From Bacillus sp. NTK071 (GTDB lineage: Bacteria > Bacillota > Bacilli > Bacillales > Guptibacillaceae), in NCBI RefSeq assembly GCF_017303315.1, contig NZ_JAFKOI010000013.1, positions 38,382 through 102,381 of the forward strand: DNA of 64,000 nucleotides, given 5' to 3'. Below the pieces are notes generated by a model. It had not been told where the DNA came from, did no database searches, and worked only from the letters and a program-made list of their open reading frames with translations. Shown here in pieces: positions 41,983 to 50,523 of the stretch (positions are counted from its first letter, which is position 1; every line of letters begins with the position of its first letter). A program made the translations under genes and the position numbers.

Positions 41983-44343
41983 ATGGGTGACACAAAACAC
42001 CAGGGACCAATTAAAGCAACGAAGAAGCCTCAACCGAGACATTGGGTAAGTCCAATTCCTTTTGGATTAGGCAAAGTGAAGCCACAGCATTTCCGAGATA
42101 CGATGAAAATTGCGTGGGAGAACAAAGATAATATCGGCTACGCGACGAAAATTCTTACACAGGGTGTTTGTGATGGCTGTGCTCTCGGTGTTTCTGGACT
42201 ATATGATCAAACACTGAAAGGACCTCACGTGTGCACAACGCGATTAAATGTTCTTCGATTAAACACCATGCCTGCTATTGATGAAGACATCCTTCATTCT
42301 GACATTGATGAGTTACGTCAATACAGTAGCACTGAATTACGTAAATTAGGGCGAATTCCCTACCCTTTAATTCGAAGAAAAGGAGAGAGAAACTTCTCTC
42401 GTCTTAATTGGGATGATGCGATGGATCTGATTGCAGATAAAATGAAACAATTAGATCCGAAACAATACGCCTTCTACCTTACATCCCGAGGCATCACCAA
42501 TGAATCTTATTATGTAGCAGGTAAAGTAGCGCGTTTTCTCGGAACAAATAATGTAGACAATGCTTCACGTATCTGTCACTCTCCTAGTAAAACGGCGCTT
42601 AAACGTTCAATTGGTGTCGGTGCTTCAACAGTGAACTATCAGGATTGGTTTGGGACAGATGTTCTCATGTTTTGGGGTAGCGTAGCGTCAAATAGCTCAC
42701 CCGTTTCAACGAAATACATGCTTGAAGCAAAAAAAAGAGGTACCAAAATCATTATGGTTAACCCGTATAAAGAGCCTGCTATGGATAAGTACTGGATTCC
42801 ATCTAATGCTGAATCTGCCCTCTTCGGAACAAAAGTAGCAGACGACTTCTATCAAGTTAACGTAGGTGGCGATATTGCTTTTATGCACGGGATTATGAAG
42901 CACTGGTTTGAAATGGAAGAGAACGAACACGGCTCTGCCATAAACCACGATTTCGTTGCAGAGCACGTAAATGGCTATGAAGAACTCAAAGCAAATGTTC
43001 AAGAACAACATTGGGATGCTATTATTTCGTCATCAGGAATTTCAAAAGAACGGATCATTGAACTATCTGAACTGCTCGCGAGAAGTAAAAGTGCGGTGTT
43101 CGCTTGGGCATTAGGATTAACAATGCACTCCTTTGCTACAGATAACATCTCTCAAGTAGCAAACCTTGCTCTTCTACGAGGGTTTCTTGGAAGTAAAAAC
43201 AATGGACTCATGCCGTTCCGCGGTCACTCATCCGTCCAAGGGTCAGGTGAAATGGGCGCAGATCCATTCGTTCTTCCTGGAAGTGGTTTCGACCCTGACA
43301 ATATTTCTCGAATGGAACAGATTTGGGGATTTGAGCTTCCTAAATGGCAGGGAGACATTGTTGGCGTCACGCTTGAAAACATCGTTCTTCCAGAAGATCA
43401 CGAACGTAAGATCAAACTCTACTATTTATCGGGTGGAAACTTCCTTGAAACAATGCCTGATCCAGACTTTATTGAAAAAGCATTATCAGAACTCGAAATC
43501 CGTGTCCATCAAGATATTATTCTGAACACATCTACCCTAGTTGATGCGAAGGAAGCTGTCATTGTCCTCCCAGCTAGGACGCGATATGAGCAGGAAGGCG
43601 GCGGTACCTCTACCTCAACAGAACGGATGGTATACTTCTCTCCTGAAATTGAAGGCAACAATAACCAAGTGGCAGAAGCGCGCTCTGAGTGGAAGATCTA
43701 CATCGACCTTGCGAAACGTGTGAAACCAGATACAGCGCACTTTGTTGACTTCAAATCGGGTCAGGACATTCGAAATGAAATTGCGATTGCTAACAAAGAC
43801 TACGATGGCGTTCAGCGATTAACGAAAAAAGGCGATGTGTTCCAGTGGGGCGGCGCCTGGTTGTGCGAAGGCGGCATGTGTCCAACACCTGATGGCAAAG
43901 GAAATCTTATTCCAGTCGAGATTCCAGACCTTGGGAAGAAAGAAGGACAATTTATCGTTACGTCACGACGAGGTAAGCAATTCAACTCAATGGTTTATAA
44001 AGAGAAAGATCCATTCAATAGTGCTGAACGCTATGATGTATTGATGAATGGGAATGATGCTAGTAAGTTAAGCATTGCCGAAGGAGAAGGCATTGTTGTA
44101 TATAATGGATTTGGTGTATTTCAGGGCCGAGCGACATTCGTGGACATTGCACCTGGTAATCTAGAGGTTCATTTCCCAGAAGGTAATTTCCTATTACCTC
44201 GAGGACGCTATGAGAAATATGCCGGTATTCCCGACTACAATATTACTGTAACCGTTGAAAAAGCTGACCGATTTCATGCACGGAAAGATGTACAATACCA
44301 AGAGAAAGTAATGGAAGATCTTGAAGTGGATGCACCCGTCTAG
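41983..44343 (+). CDS. FdhF/YdeP-family molybdopterin oxidoreductase (formate dehydrogenase-like)
   Basis: A 786-residue molybdoenzyme. Cys63 and Cys66 (in GVCDGCALGVSG) and Cys84 lie in the N-terminal region, where an iron-sulfur centre is expected. Cys198 in ASRICHSPSKT occupies the position of the metal-binding Cys/Sec of formate dehydrogenase H. The central molybdopterin domains contain DVLMFWGSVASNSSPVSTKY and AFAWALGLTMHSFATDN-like segments. The C-terminal molydop-binding domain carries VTSRRGKQFNSMVYKEKDPF. The length matches TIGR01701, the group of E. coli YdeP, whose reaction is not firmly known. The ATG follows GGAG by 8 nt. With DUF2294 and the OFA transporter it makes a formate-linked cluster. 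Confidence 0.87.
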   Translation: MGDTKHQGPIKATKKPQPRHWVSPIPFGLGKVKPQHFRDTMKIAWENKDNIGYATKILTQGVCDGCALGVSGLYDQTLKGPHVCTTRLNVLRLNTMPAIDEDILHSDIDELRQYSSTELRKLGRIPYPLIRRKGERNFSRLNWDDAMDLIADKMKQLDPKQYAFYLTSRGITNESYYVAGKVARFLGTNNVDNASRICHSPSKTALKRSIGVGASTVNYQDWFGTDVLMFWGSVASNSSPVSTKYMLEAKKRGTKIIMVNPYKEPAMDKYWIPSNAESALFGTKVADDFYQVNVGGDIAFMHGIMKHWFEMEENEHGSAINHDFVAEHVNGYEELKANVQEQHWDAIISSSGISKERIIELSELLARSKSAVFAWALGLTMHSFATDNISQVANLALLRGFLGSKNNGLMPFRGHSSVQGSGEMGADPFVLPGSGFDPDNISRMEQIWGFELPKWQGDIVGVTLENIVLPEDHERKIKLYYLSGGNFLETMPDPDFIEKALSELEIRVHQDIILNTSTLVDAKEAVIVLPARTRYEQEGGGTSTSTERMVYFSPEIEGNNNQVAEARSEWKIYIDLAKRVKPDTAHFVDFKSGQDIRNEIAIANKDYDGVQRLTKKGDVFQWGGAWLCEGGMCPTPDGKGNLIPVEIPDLGKKEGQFIVTSRRGKQFNSMVYKEKDPFNSAERYDVLMNGNDASKLSIAEGEGIVVYNGFGVFQGRATFVDIAPGNLEVHFPEGNFLLPRGRYEKYAGIPDYNITVTVEKADRFHARKDVQYQEKVMEDLEVDAPV

Positions 44344-44359
44344 AATGTTTCATGATCCT

Positions 44360-44396
44360 AATGCCCCGGCTAGATTGAGCCGAGGCATTTTTTTCT
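44360..44396 (+). terminator. terminator of the FdhF-type gene
   Basis: AATGCCxCGGCT / AGCCGxGGCATT has T tract TTTTTTT after the second arm. Confidence 0.85.
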
Positions 44397-44492
44397 TGGG
44401 AATGTGCAACATTGTTATTAAAATTGTTTCCAATATAGCGAAATAGGCTATGTTAACCACTATACGTACTTTAAAAGAATCAGGTGAAGTAA

Positions 44493-46139
44493 ATGAAATT
44501 CAATTCGCTATATCGCATAACACTAATTGTTTGGATGTCAATTAAGTTCTTCCTACAGCTTGAACGCTTCCGAAGAAAAAGCAAGCATTCATGGGATCAA
44601 GAACAATGGAAAGCGTTGTTAAAGAAACAAGCAAAAGAGTACAAAGAAAAAGCGATTCGCCTTGAAGGATTACTCGTTAAGCTCGGTCAGTTTCTATCCA
44701 CTAGAGCTGATATTCTTCCTAAGGTATTTCTAGAAGAAATTGAAGATCTTGTCGATCGCGTCCCCTCCTTCCCATGGGAGAAAGCGAAGCGAATCCTTGA
44801 AGATGAATGGGCTTCTGATTATGAAGACGTCATCAAGAATATATCCGAACGCCCCATTGCTTCAGCATCAATTGGTCAAGTGTATCGTGCACACTTATTA
44901 TCAGGTGAGGAAGTGGCACTTAAGATTCGACGCCCTTCTATTCGCAAAATTATTAGAGCTGATTTCAAAGCACTTCGCATTGTGTTTTGGTTAATGGATA
45001 CGTTCACTTCTTACGGTAATCAGCTTGATCTAGCTCGGTTATATGAAGAAATTCGACATGTTATTGAAGATGAACTAGATTTCAAAAAAGAATTGAAGAA
45101 TGGACTTCATTTTCAGGAACGCTACAAAGACAACCAAGGTTATCGGATACCAGGTTACTTTCCTGAATGGTCAACTAAGAAAGTGCTCGTAATGGAATGG
45201 ATGGAAGGCGCTCGCATTACGAACCTCTCATATATCGATGAGAATGACATTGACAGACAGGGTCTAGCTCGTAAGTTACTAGAAGGCTATCTAGAACAAC
45301 TTTTACAAGAAGGGTATTTCCATGCTGATCCCCATTCAGGAAATATTCTTATTCAGCATGATGGAACGATTGTCTTTATTGATTTTGGAATGGTTGGACA
45401 CATTGAAGCGCATGATGCCCTTTCCATTCGTAAGCTGATTACAGGGATAGTCCTTAGTCAATATAGAGATGTGACAGACGCACTCGAAGAACTCCGCTTT
45501 CTTCTACCCAATTCTGATAAACGTCAAGTAGAAAAAGCGATCCAAACACTCGTAACCCTATTTGTAGAACAAGATCTGACGATGATGGATGAAGATACGG
45601 CTGAACAAGTGTTAAGAGAAGTACAGAAGCTCGTAAATAAACAACCGATTCAACTACCTAGTGAATTCGCCTTCCTTGGACGAGCAATCTCGACCATCGT
45701 TGGTATCCTCTATACGCTTGATCCTGAGATTAATTTAATCGAGGAAGGTAAACCCATTGTACAGGAATGGATCAATCGGGAGGAATCATCTGATAAGCGG
45801 TATGATCCAACGAAAGTTCTAAGGCAGCTATATGCTCGCTTTACCTCTTTCGAAAATCCGTTAGAACGTCTTTCAAATGAACTCGATCAGCACAGAATCT
45901 GGGAAGAAACTGTTAAAAGAAAAGAATCCCACGCGAGGAGCTTGCTTTGGAACAAACATTATAGCTTCTGTTTTCTTGTCATTAGTGTGATCGGCTTCTT
46001 TGTTAGCCTATCCCTCAAGCTTCCTGATCTGTTCCTTGCAACATCGATAACTGGGGGGATTAGTTTACTATTACTCATCGTAAGTAACACAGTTGAAAAA
46101 AGAGTTTGGCACAAAAGGAGAGGTGATCCTAATGGATGA
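44493..46139 (+). CDS. AarF/ABC1/UbiB-family atypical kinase
   Basis: A 548-residue membrane-associated kinase-like protein. KLGQFLSTRADILPKVFLEE (about residues 67-87) is the KxGQ motif, and ASASIGQVYRAHLLSGEEVA is the alanine-rich nucleotide loop. The ATP lysine is in LKIRRP. HADPHSGNILIQHDG and FIDFGMVGHIE are the catalytic and metal sites. Two C-terminal membrane helices end the protein. In other bacteria the family supports quinone synthesis; in Gram-positives with menaquinone the role is less clear. AGGTGA lies before the ATG. Its last codons overlap the start of the next gene. Confidence 0.9.
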   Translation: MKFNSLYRITLIVWMSIKFFLQLERFRRKSKHSWDQEQWKALLKKQAKEYKEKAIRLEGLLVKLGQFLSTRADILPKVFLEEIEDLVDRVPSFPWEKAKRILEDEWASDYEDVIKNISERPIASASIGQVYRAHLLSGEEVALKIRRPSIRKIIRADFKALRIVFWLMDTFTSYGNQLDLARLYEEIRHVIEDELDFKKELKNGLHFQERYKDNQGYRIPGYFPEWSTKKVLVMEWMEGARITNLSYIDENDIDRQGLARKLLEGYLEQLLQEGYFHADPHSGNILIQHDGTIVFIDFGMVGHIEAHDALSIRKLITGIVLSQYRDVTDALEELRFLLPNSDKRQVEKAIQTLVTLFVEQDLTMMDEDTAEQVLREVQKLVNKQPIQLPSEFAFLGRAISTIVGILYTLDPEINLIEEGKPIVQEWINREESSDKRYDPTKVLRQLYARFTSFENPLERLSNELDQHRIWEETVKRKESHARSLLWNKHYSFCFLVISVIGFFVSLSLKLPDLFLATSITGGISLLLLIVSNTVEKRVWHKRRGDPNG

Positions 46140-46371
46140 CAACGTGATGAAAGAAACAACAGAAAAACTTGGTCGATCTGAAGTGAGAATAGAAGGTTTA
46201 ACGGATGGTTACCGAATTACGGTAAAAGGAAATAAAGAAGAATTAAAACAAAAAAGACGCGTTGGGGGTGCTTTCATCAATCTATTAAAGCAACTAGAAA
46301 AAGCGGGTTACCGCCTACCATTTCCATTCTCGTGGATATTGCGATTCTGGAATAGGTACGCAAGACCTTAA
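46132..46371 (+). CDS. small protein coupled to the AarF gene
   Basis: The ATG at 46132 overlaps the end of the AarF reading frame by 8 bp, with AGAGGTGA just upstream, so translation is probably coupled. The 79-residue product begins MDDNVMKETTEKLGRSEVRI and ends in a basic, aromatic segment (SWILRFWNRYARP). It is predicted mostly helical and possibly membrane-peripheral. No named family was recognised. The coupling suggests a role with the kinase. Confidence 0.6.
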   Translation: MDDNVMKETTEKLGRSEVRIEGLTDGYRITVKGNKEELKQKRRVGGAFINLLKQLEKAGYRLPFPFSWILRFWNRYARP

Positions 46372-46376
46372 ATGTA

Positions 46377-46408
46377 CGAAAGAGGGAGACAAAACGTCTC
46401 CCTCTTTC
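46377..46408. terminator. bidirectional terminator
   Basis: AAAGAGGGAGACxAAAxGTCTCCCTCTTT is a hairpin with a 4-6 nt loop between the AarF unit and the converging STAS gene. Confidence 0.85.
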
Positions 46409-47448
46409 TATTTATTTTCCCCTATAATGTGTAAACCTTCTTGCGCAAGAGCGTAGTGGATTCCGTGCTGAAGAGTACTTAAACAAACCATTCCCTCAAG
46501 GTCAGCTCTCGACTGTACCATTAGCATACTTAGCTTTGGAGACACACCAACAAATATCGTATCAACTCCTAACAAACGACATGCGCTTACTAAGTTTTGC
46601 ATTAAATCAATTGTATACTCATCCACTCCATAAATGCCGGTTAAATCCAGAATTAACGTATGTGCCTGATAGTCAGGTAATTGATTAAGCGTTTTTGTCA
46701 TTAACTCTTCTGATCGTTCATCGTTAAAACGCCCAATTAGTGGAATGACAACAATGTTATCGAGAACAGGAATAATGGGCGATGATAGTTCCTTAATCAG
46801 ATTTTGGAGTTCTTCTGTTCGCTCAGAAACTTTTTTCTCTAGCATGCCGATTTCTTCACGATTCTTCTCTTTAATCATAGAAAGAATATTCTCTTTAGGG
46901 GTAATGGAAGATGGAGAGAAAACATATTCTGAATAGTCGTCGCCCTCAATTTGACTCTTTACTACTCGATACCAAACACTCTCTCCAAAAAGACCACTAA
47001 AAACGCCAGCCCAATGCCCAGGAATAAACGTACCTTCTGTGGTTTTCTCCTGAGCTATGTTTAATTTGTATTCCCAGCTATTCCTCACTCGAACAACAGC
47101 TGTTTTTTCTTCGTTTGATACTTTATCTATTGTTGTAACACCCCAACCAGCGGTCAAATAGAGGTTTGGAAGAGACGAAACAATTTGCTCTACGTCCCCC
47201 ATTGATTCATGGTAAAAGCCACTTACATTTTCACCTGTTCGGTACCCAGCTGTTTCAAGAACGAGACGAGCTTCTTCGTTTCCGGCTATTTCTTCTATGG
47301 AGTCAATAAATACTTTAAAAGCTGTATTGATCCAAAATAAAATAACGCCATCACCTTCATACGTAAACGTTCCTTCATTCATATCCCACTCCAACTGTAA
47401 CCCATTTACATCTCTCGTATAGTGTCCAGTCGTTATTTCATTATTCAT
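46408..47448 (-). CDS. V4R-like sensor domain fused to an RsbR-type STAS domain
   Basis: A protein of about 346 residues. Residues about 20-175 resemble a XylR_N/V4R sensor, with PGHWAGVFSGLFGESVWYRV near 143 and IEGDDYSEYVF after it; the two cysteines of the family pattern appear as serines. A coiled linker (about 185-215) follows, then a STAS domain (about 225-345). At the usual RsbR phosphorylation positions it has VDE (glutamate, about residue 277) and LSMLMV (leucine, about residue 309) in place of threonines. It would belong to the stressosome type of proteins. The ATG at 47448 follows GGAGG by 6 nt. Confidence 0.75.
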   Translation of the reverse strand: MNNEITTGHYTRDVNGLQLEWDMNEGTFTYEGDGVILFWINTAFKVFIDSIEEIAGNEEARLVLETAGYRTGENVSGFYHESMGDVEQIVSSLPNLYLTAGWGVTTIDKVSNEEKTAVVRVRNSWEYKLNIAQEKTTEGTFIPGHWAGVFSGLFGESVWYRVVKSQIEGDDYSEYVFSPSSITPKENILSMIKEKNREEIGMLEKKVSERTEELQNLIKELSSPIIPVLDNIVVIPLIGRFNDERSEELMTKTLNQLPDYQAHTLILDLTGIYGVDEYTIDLMQNLVSACRLLGVDTIFVGVSPKLSMLMVQSRADLEGMVCLSTLQHGIHYALAQEGLHIIGENK

Positions 47449-47548
47449 CATAAACCTCCACTGTTTAGATATCTTTCTAAGCCTACCATTCAATTACAAT
47501 TCTTTCCTCTACGTGCTATTGTCTCAGATAATCTCTATATTGTCAGCA

Positions 47549-47596
47549 TAAATTGAAAAGGGGGTCAGAGACGTGTCTGACCCCCTTTTCAATTTA
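47549..47596. repeat. 21-bp perfect inverted repeat between divergent genes
   Basis: The stem runs 47549-47569 against 47576-47596 with a 6-nt loop (GACGTG). It contains GGGGGTCAGA / TCTGACCCCC and has A-rich and T-rich tails. A terminator would not be needed at this place, since the genes on both sides read away from it. Confidence 0.7.
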
Positions 47597-47671
47597 AACA
47601 ATCCATACTTATTGGTACAATAATGACGAAGATTGTTATATGCAAAACATATGATAGAAAGGGTGTTCGTA

Positions 47672-48466
47672 TTGGAAAAAGCACAGGTGGCTGCTCTCAT
47701 TACAAAAGTTCGTGAAACTTCACCACTCATTCATAACATTACAAATACAGTCGTTACGAACTTCACTGCAAATGGCCTTCTAGCAGCCGGAGCGAGCCCT
47801 GTGATGGCTTATGCACGTGAGGAAGTAGCTGATATGGCTAAACTAGCAGGTGCACTCGTACTAAACATCGGTACACTTACAGAAGAAGTGGTCGAAGCTA
47901 TGCTACTTGCTGGTAAAGCTGCGAACGAGGTGGATATTCCCGTGATACTCGATCCAGTTGGGGCAGGTGCCACTCCCTATCGTACAGAAACGGCAAGACG
48001 GATATTGAAAGAAATTGATGTGCAGTTTATTAGAGGCAATGCTGCAGAGATCGCAAACATCGCAGGTAAAAAATGGGCAATAAAAGGTGTAGATGCAAGT
48101 GAAGGCCCTAGAAATCGTGATGCTCTTGCATCTAAAGCAGCTTCTATGTTCGGCTGTACCGTTGTTGTGACCGGAGAGATTGATACGATTTCAGATGGAA
48201 CAACAACGACTCGTCTATCGAACGGTCATCGTATGCTAACGAAAGTAACTGGAACAGGCTGCTTACTTTCCTCTTTACTTGGTGCTTTTGCTGCTATTGA
48301 ATCAGACCCACTTCTAGCAGCTTATGGAGCACTTGCATTCTATGGTGTAGCAAGCGAAATAGCAGCAGAACAGACAGGTGGCGATCGGCCTGGTAGCTTT
48401 CAAATTGAACTGCTAAATCAGCTTTCCCTCTTAACACCTGTACAAATTGAAGAAAGAATTCAATAG
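47672..48466 (+). CDS. thiM: hydroxyethylthiazole kinase
   Basis: A ribokinase-fold kinase of about 264 residues that phosphorylates 4-methyl-5-(2-hydroxyethyl)thiazole for thiamine salvage. [20 protein letters not shown] is the family start, with [13 protein letters not shown] and [13 protein letters not shown] following. [17 protein letters not shown] holds the catalytic Cys and anion hole. The TTG at 47672 has AAAGGGTG 6 nt upstream; an ATG at 47651 lacks a site. Other thiamine genes do not follow, and no TPP riboswitch was seen upstream. Confidence 0.93.
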   Translation: MEKAQVAALITKVRETSPLIHNITNTVVTNFTANGLLAAGASPVMAYAREEVADMAKLAGALVLNIGTLTEEVVEAMLLAGKAANEVDIPVILDPVGAGATPYRTETARRILKEIDVQFIRGNAAEIANIAGKKWAIKGVDASEGPRNRDALASKAASMFGCTVVVTGEIDTISDGTTTTRLSNGHRMLTKVTGTGCLLSSLLGAFAAIESDPLLAAYGALAFYGVASEIAAEQTGGDRPGSFQIELLNQLSLLTPVQIEERIQ

Positions 48467-48472
48467 AACACC

Positions 48473-48507
48473 AAAAGGGAGCGTGGTTTATAACCACGCT
48501 CCCTTTC
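48473..48507. terminator. terminator of thiM
   Basis: AAAGGGAGCGTGGTT-TAT-AACCACGCTCCCTTT is a perfect 15-bp stem, usable in both directions. Confidence 0.85.
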
Positions 48508-48520
48508 AGGAACAACTGAA

Positions 48521-48736
48521 TTAACAAAAATGATAAGCAATGAAATAATGATCCTCTATCCCTTTAAACGTATAAACAACTTTTTCAAGTAACGGATGAA
48601 AGTAGACGATTAAATAATCTCCGCTTCGATCAATGATGCGTTTCCCTGCTTGATAAACGGGATAATCTTGCAAAGTGCATGATTCAGGTTCTAATTCAGA
48701 AGTGATCCACTCCATCACTTTTGTTTCTTCATCCAT
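48521..48736 (-). CDS. 71-residue protein of unknown function
   Basis: The ATG at 48736 is preceded by AAGGGGG with 5 nt spacing and gives MDEETKVMEWITSELEPESC onward. The product is predicted mixed alpha/beta, ending FKGIEDHYFIAYHFC. A longer in-frame extension to 48871 has a poor site and is less likely. No family was recognised. The 360 bp from 48737 to 49099 hold no gene other than that possible extension and a terminator. Confidence 0.55.
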   Translation of the reverse strand: MDEETKVMEWITSELEPESCTLQDYPVYQAGKRIIDRSGDYLIVYFHPLLEKVVYTFKGIEDHYFIAYHFC

Positions 48737-49066
48737 TACTTCCCCCTTGAGCCTGTATCTGATGAGTTCAAGCAAGTCTTTCGACAAGTTGAACTGCTTC
48801 ATTTTACCATAGCTCTCGAACACGATTTTTGTAGTCTGTAGTAATGCTTTCCTCTTTAGTAGGTTACTCAAACCCCAGTCTAAACTTAATATTATACAAA
48901 CTAGAACGAAATAGCTGAGGTTTAGTGACTAAATCACTCAATCTTCCCGTATAAACCCCCGCTAACAAAGTCTCTTATAAACGGTCCTTTACTTCTCTCC
49001 ATCGTAATCAGCCTATCACTAGCTTAGCCTTTTGTCAGTATTTACCTTGATAATTTACAAGATAAT

Positions 49067-49098
49067 GAAAAAACCCGAAGCATTCGCTTCAGGTTTTC
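49067..49098 (-). terminator. terminator of the small membrane protein gene
   Basis: AAAACCxGAAGC / GCTTCxGGTTTT with a 4-nt loop and T tract TTTTTTC on the minus strand. Confidence 0.75.
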
Positions 49099-49099
49099 C

Positions 49100-49354
49100 T
49101 TATAGAAACAGGCCAAAAATCGCAGCAAGAATGCCAAATACAATTGCAATAATATACCAGATAATCGCAAGTATGACAATCGCCCAGCCAATTCCTTTGC
49201 GCCCTGTTTGAATAAAGTAAATACCTAGAACGATCGGTCCAATAATTAAACCAATAATCGCCCAGAAAAACGCACTTTTATCACGCTTTCTTGCATCTAC
49301 AAATAAATAAATAGCAATAGCAATATTGATAATAAACCCAAATGACGGATCCAT
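49100..49354 (-). CDS. small three-helix membrane protein
   Basis: The ATG at 49354 follows AGGTGA by 4 nt. The 84-residue product has three predicted helices (about 4-19, 27-47 and 55-82). The phrase FVDARKRDKSAFFWAIIGLI continuing to GPIVLGIYFI is common in short Bacillus membrane proteins of the PLDc_N-like type. No function can be assigned. Confidence 0.65.
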   Translation of the reverse strand: MDPSFGFIINIAIAIYLFVDARKRDKSAFFWAIIGLIIGPIVLGIYFIQTGRKGIGWAIVILAIIWYIIAIVFGILAAIFGLFL

Positions 49355-49640
49355 AAGCTCACCTCGCTTCTCTACAAAATGATTCCCTAACGAGTGTGGC
49401 ATTAAACTGAGTCTCTACATCTACTTTAAAAAGTTAAGGGAGATTGATGAAGAGTGACTGTTTCACCATTTTTTAGTTTATGCAACTGGATAGATTTCCG
49501 ACTTTCGACGACTTACTCGCCTATAGTGGAGGAAGACTACAGAATCTAGTCGAATGGATTGGACTTAGTGTGTGCAACAAGAAAAAACCGTTTCTTATCA
49601 TTTTGTTTACTCTATATTCTTTGTTTTGTAAATCGTTTTG

Positions 49641-49722
49641 AGAACTAGCTACATTCCATTGGTGATTGGAGCGAAAATCAACCACTACTCTTACAGAGGA
49701 AACAACAACGTTTACATAAAAG
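49641..49722. repeat. degenerate dispersed repeat, copy D
   Basis: Contains GATTGGAGCGAAAATCAACC, ACTACTCTTACAG and CAACAACGTTTACAT, matching copies A and B. The rest of the 460-bp gap before the rex gene shows nothing else clear. Confidence 0.6.
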
Positions 49723-49815
49723 CACGGATACTTTTGGAGTATTTTGCAAATTGCACTTTGCTAGATTAGGATTATAATAGAGGGGAAAGCGTACTAGTTA
49801 GACGGAGGTAATATT

Positions 49816-50445
49816 ATGAAAAAGGAAGAGAACAAACTTCCAAATGCAACAATTAAACGTCTCCCACTCTACCTCTCTTATTTGAAAAGCGTAAAGAAAT
49901 CTGGACAGAAAGCCATTTCTTCTGTTGAGATTGGGAGTGCCCTTAATCTGAAATCTGATCTCGTGAGAAGAGACTTCTCCAAGATTAAAGCACCTGGACG
50001 AAAAGGAGCTGGCTACGAAGTTAAGAAACTCGTCAATCATCTTCACCACATCGTTAATGAGAATGCAGAACCAGAGGCTGCACTTATTGGTGCCGGACGT
50101 CTAGGAACTGCTCTACTTCATTACAATCATCTTAGGAAAGCATCCCCTAAAATAAAAATGGTTTTTGACAACAATCCAAAAGTTGTTGGGAAAACCATTG
50201 CAGGCGTTCCTGTTTATCATATTGATGAAATTCCTCAGCGTATGACACCTGGAATAACTGTTGCTATTCTCGCGATTCCTGCGGCATCCGCTCAACTCAT
50301 TTCTGAAACTTTAACAGAGGCTGGCATCATGGGAATCATGAACTTCTCATCTGCTTATCTTAATCTACCGTCTAACATCCATCTTCATCAGATTGATTTA
50401 GCGAAAGAGCTTGATACTCTAGCATTTCTAATCAATTTCTTATAA
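49816..50445 (+). CDS. rex: Rex-family redox-sensing repressor (divergent paralogue)
   Basis: A 209-residue repressor that senses the NADH/NAD ratio. The N-terminal winged helix (about residues 8-75) has KLPNATIKRLPLYLSYLKSV and DLVRRDFSKIKAPGRKGAGY. The Rossmann domain opens with ALIGAGRLGTALL near 89 and ends in a swapped C-terminal helix. The DNA-binding loop reads KIKAPGRKGAGY, where the main Bacillus Rex has YFGALGKKGYGY, so this may be a second paralogue with its own site. GGAGG precedes the ATG by 7 nt. No Rex-type site was seen in its own upstream region. Confidence 0.85.
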   Translation: MKKEENKLPNATIKRLPLYLSYLKSVKKSGQKAISSVEIGSALNLKSDLVRRDFSKIKAPGRKGAGYEVKKLVNHLHHIVNENAEPEAALIGAGRLGTALLHYNHLRKASPKIKMVFDNNPKVVGKTIAGVPVYHIDEIPQRMTPGITVAILAIPAASAQLISETLTEAGIMGIMNFSSAYLNLPSNIHLHQIDLAKELDTLAFLINFL

Positions 50446-50496
50446 CAAGTGAACGACTGACGAATTCAGAGGTCAGTATTCGTTATGAATGTACAA

Positions 50497-50523
50497 AAAA
50501 CGCTCATCCTTAGGATGAGCGCT
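50497..50523 (-). terminator. terminator of the exonuclease-BRCT gene
   Basis: CGCTCATCC / GGATGAGCG with a 3-nt loop, and TTTTTTG on the minus strand. Confidence 0.8.

Noticed and set aside
47597..47671. TPP riboswitch before thiM
   Set aside because: The conserved CTGAGA and ACCTGATCTGGATAATGCCA elements are not present upstream.
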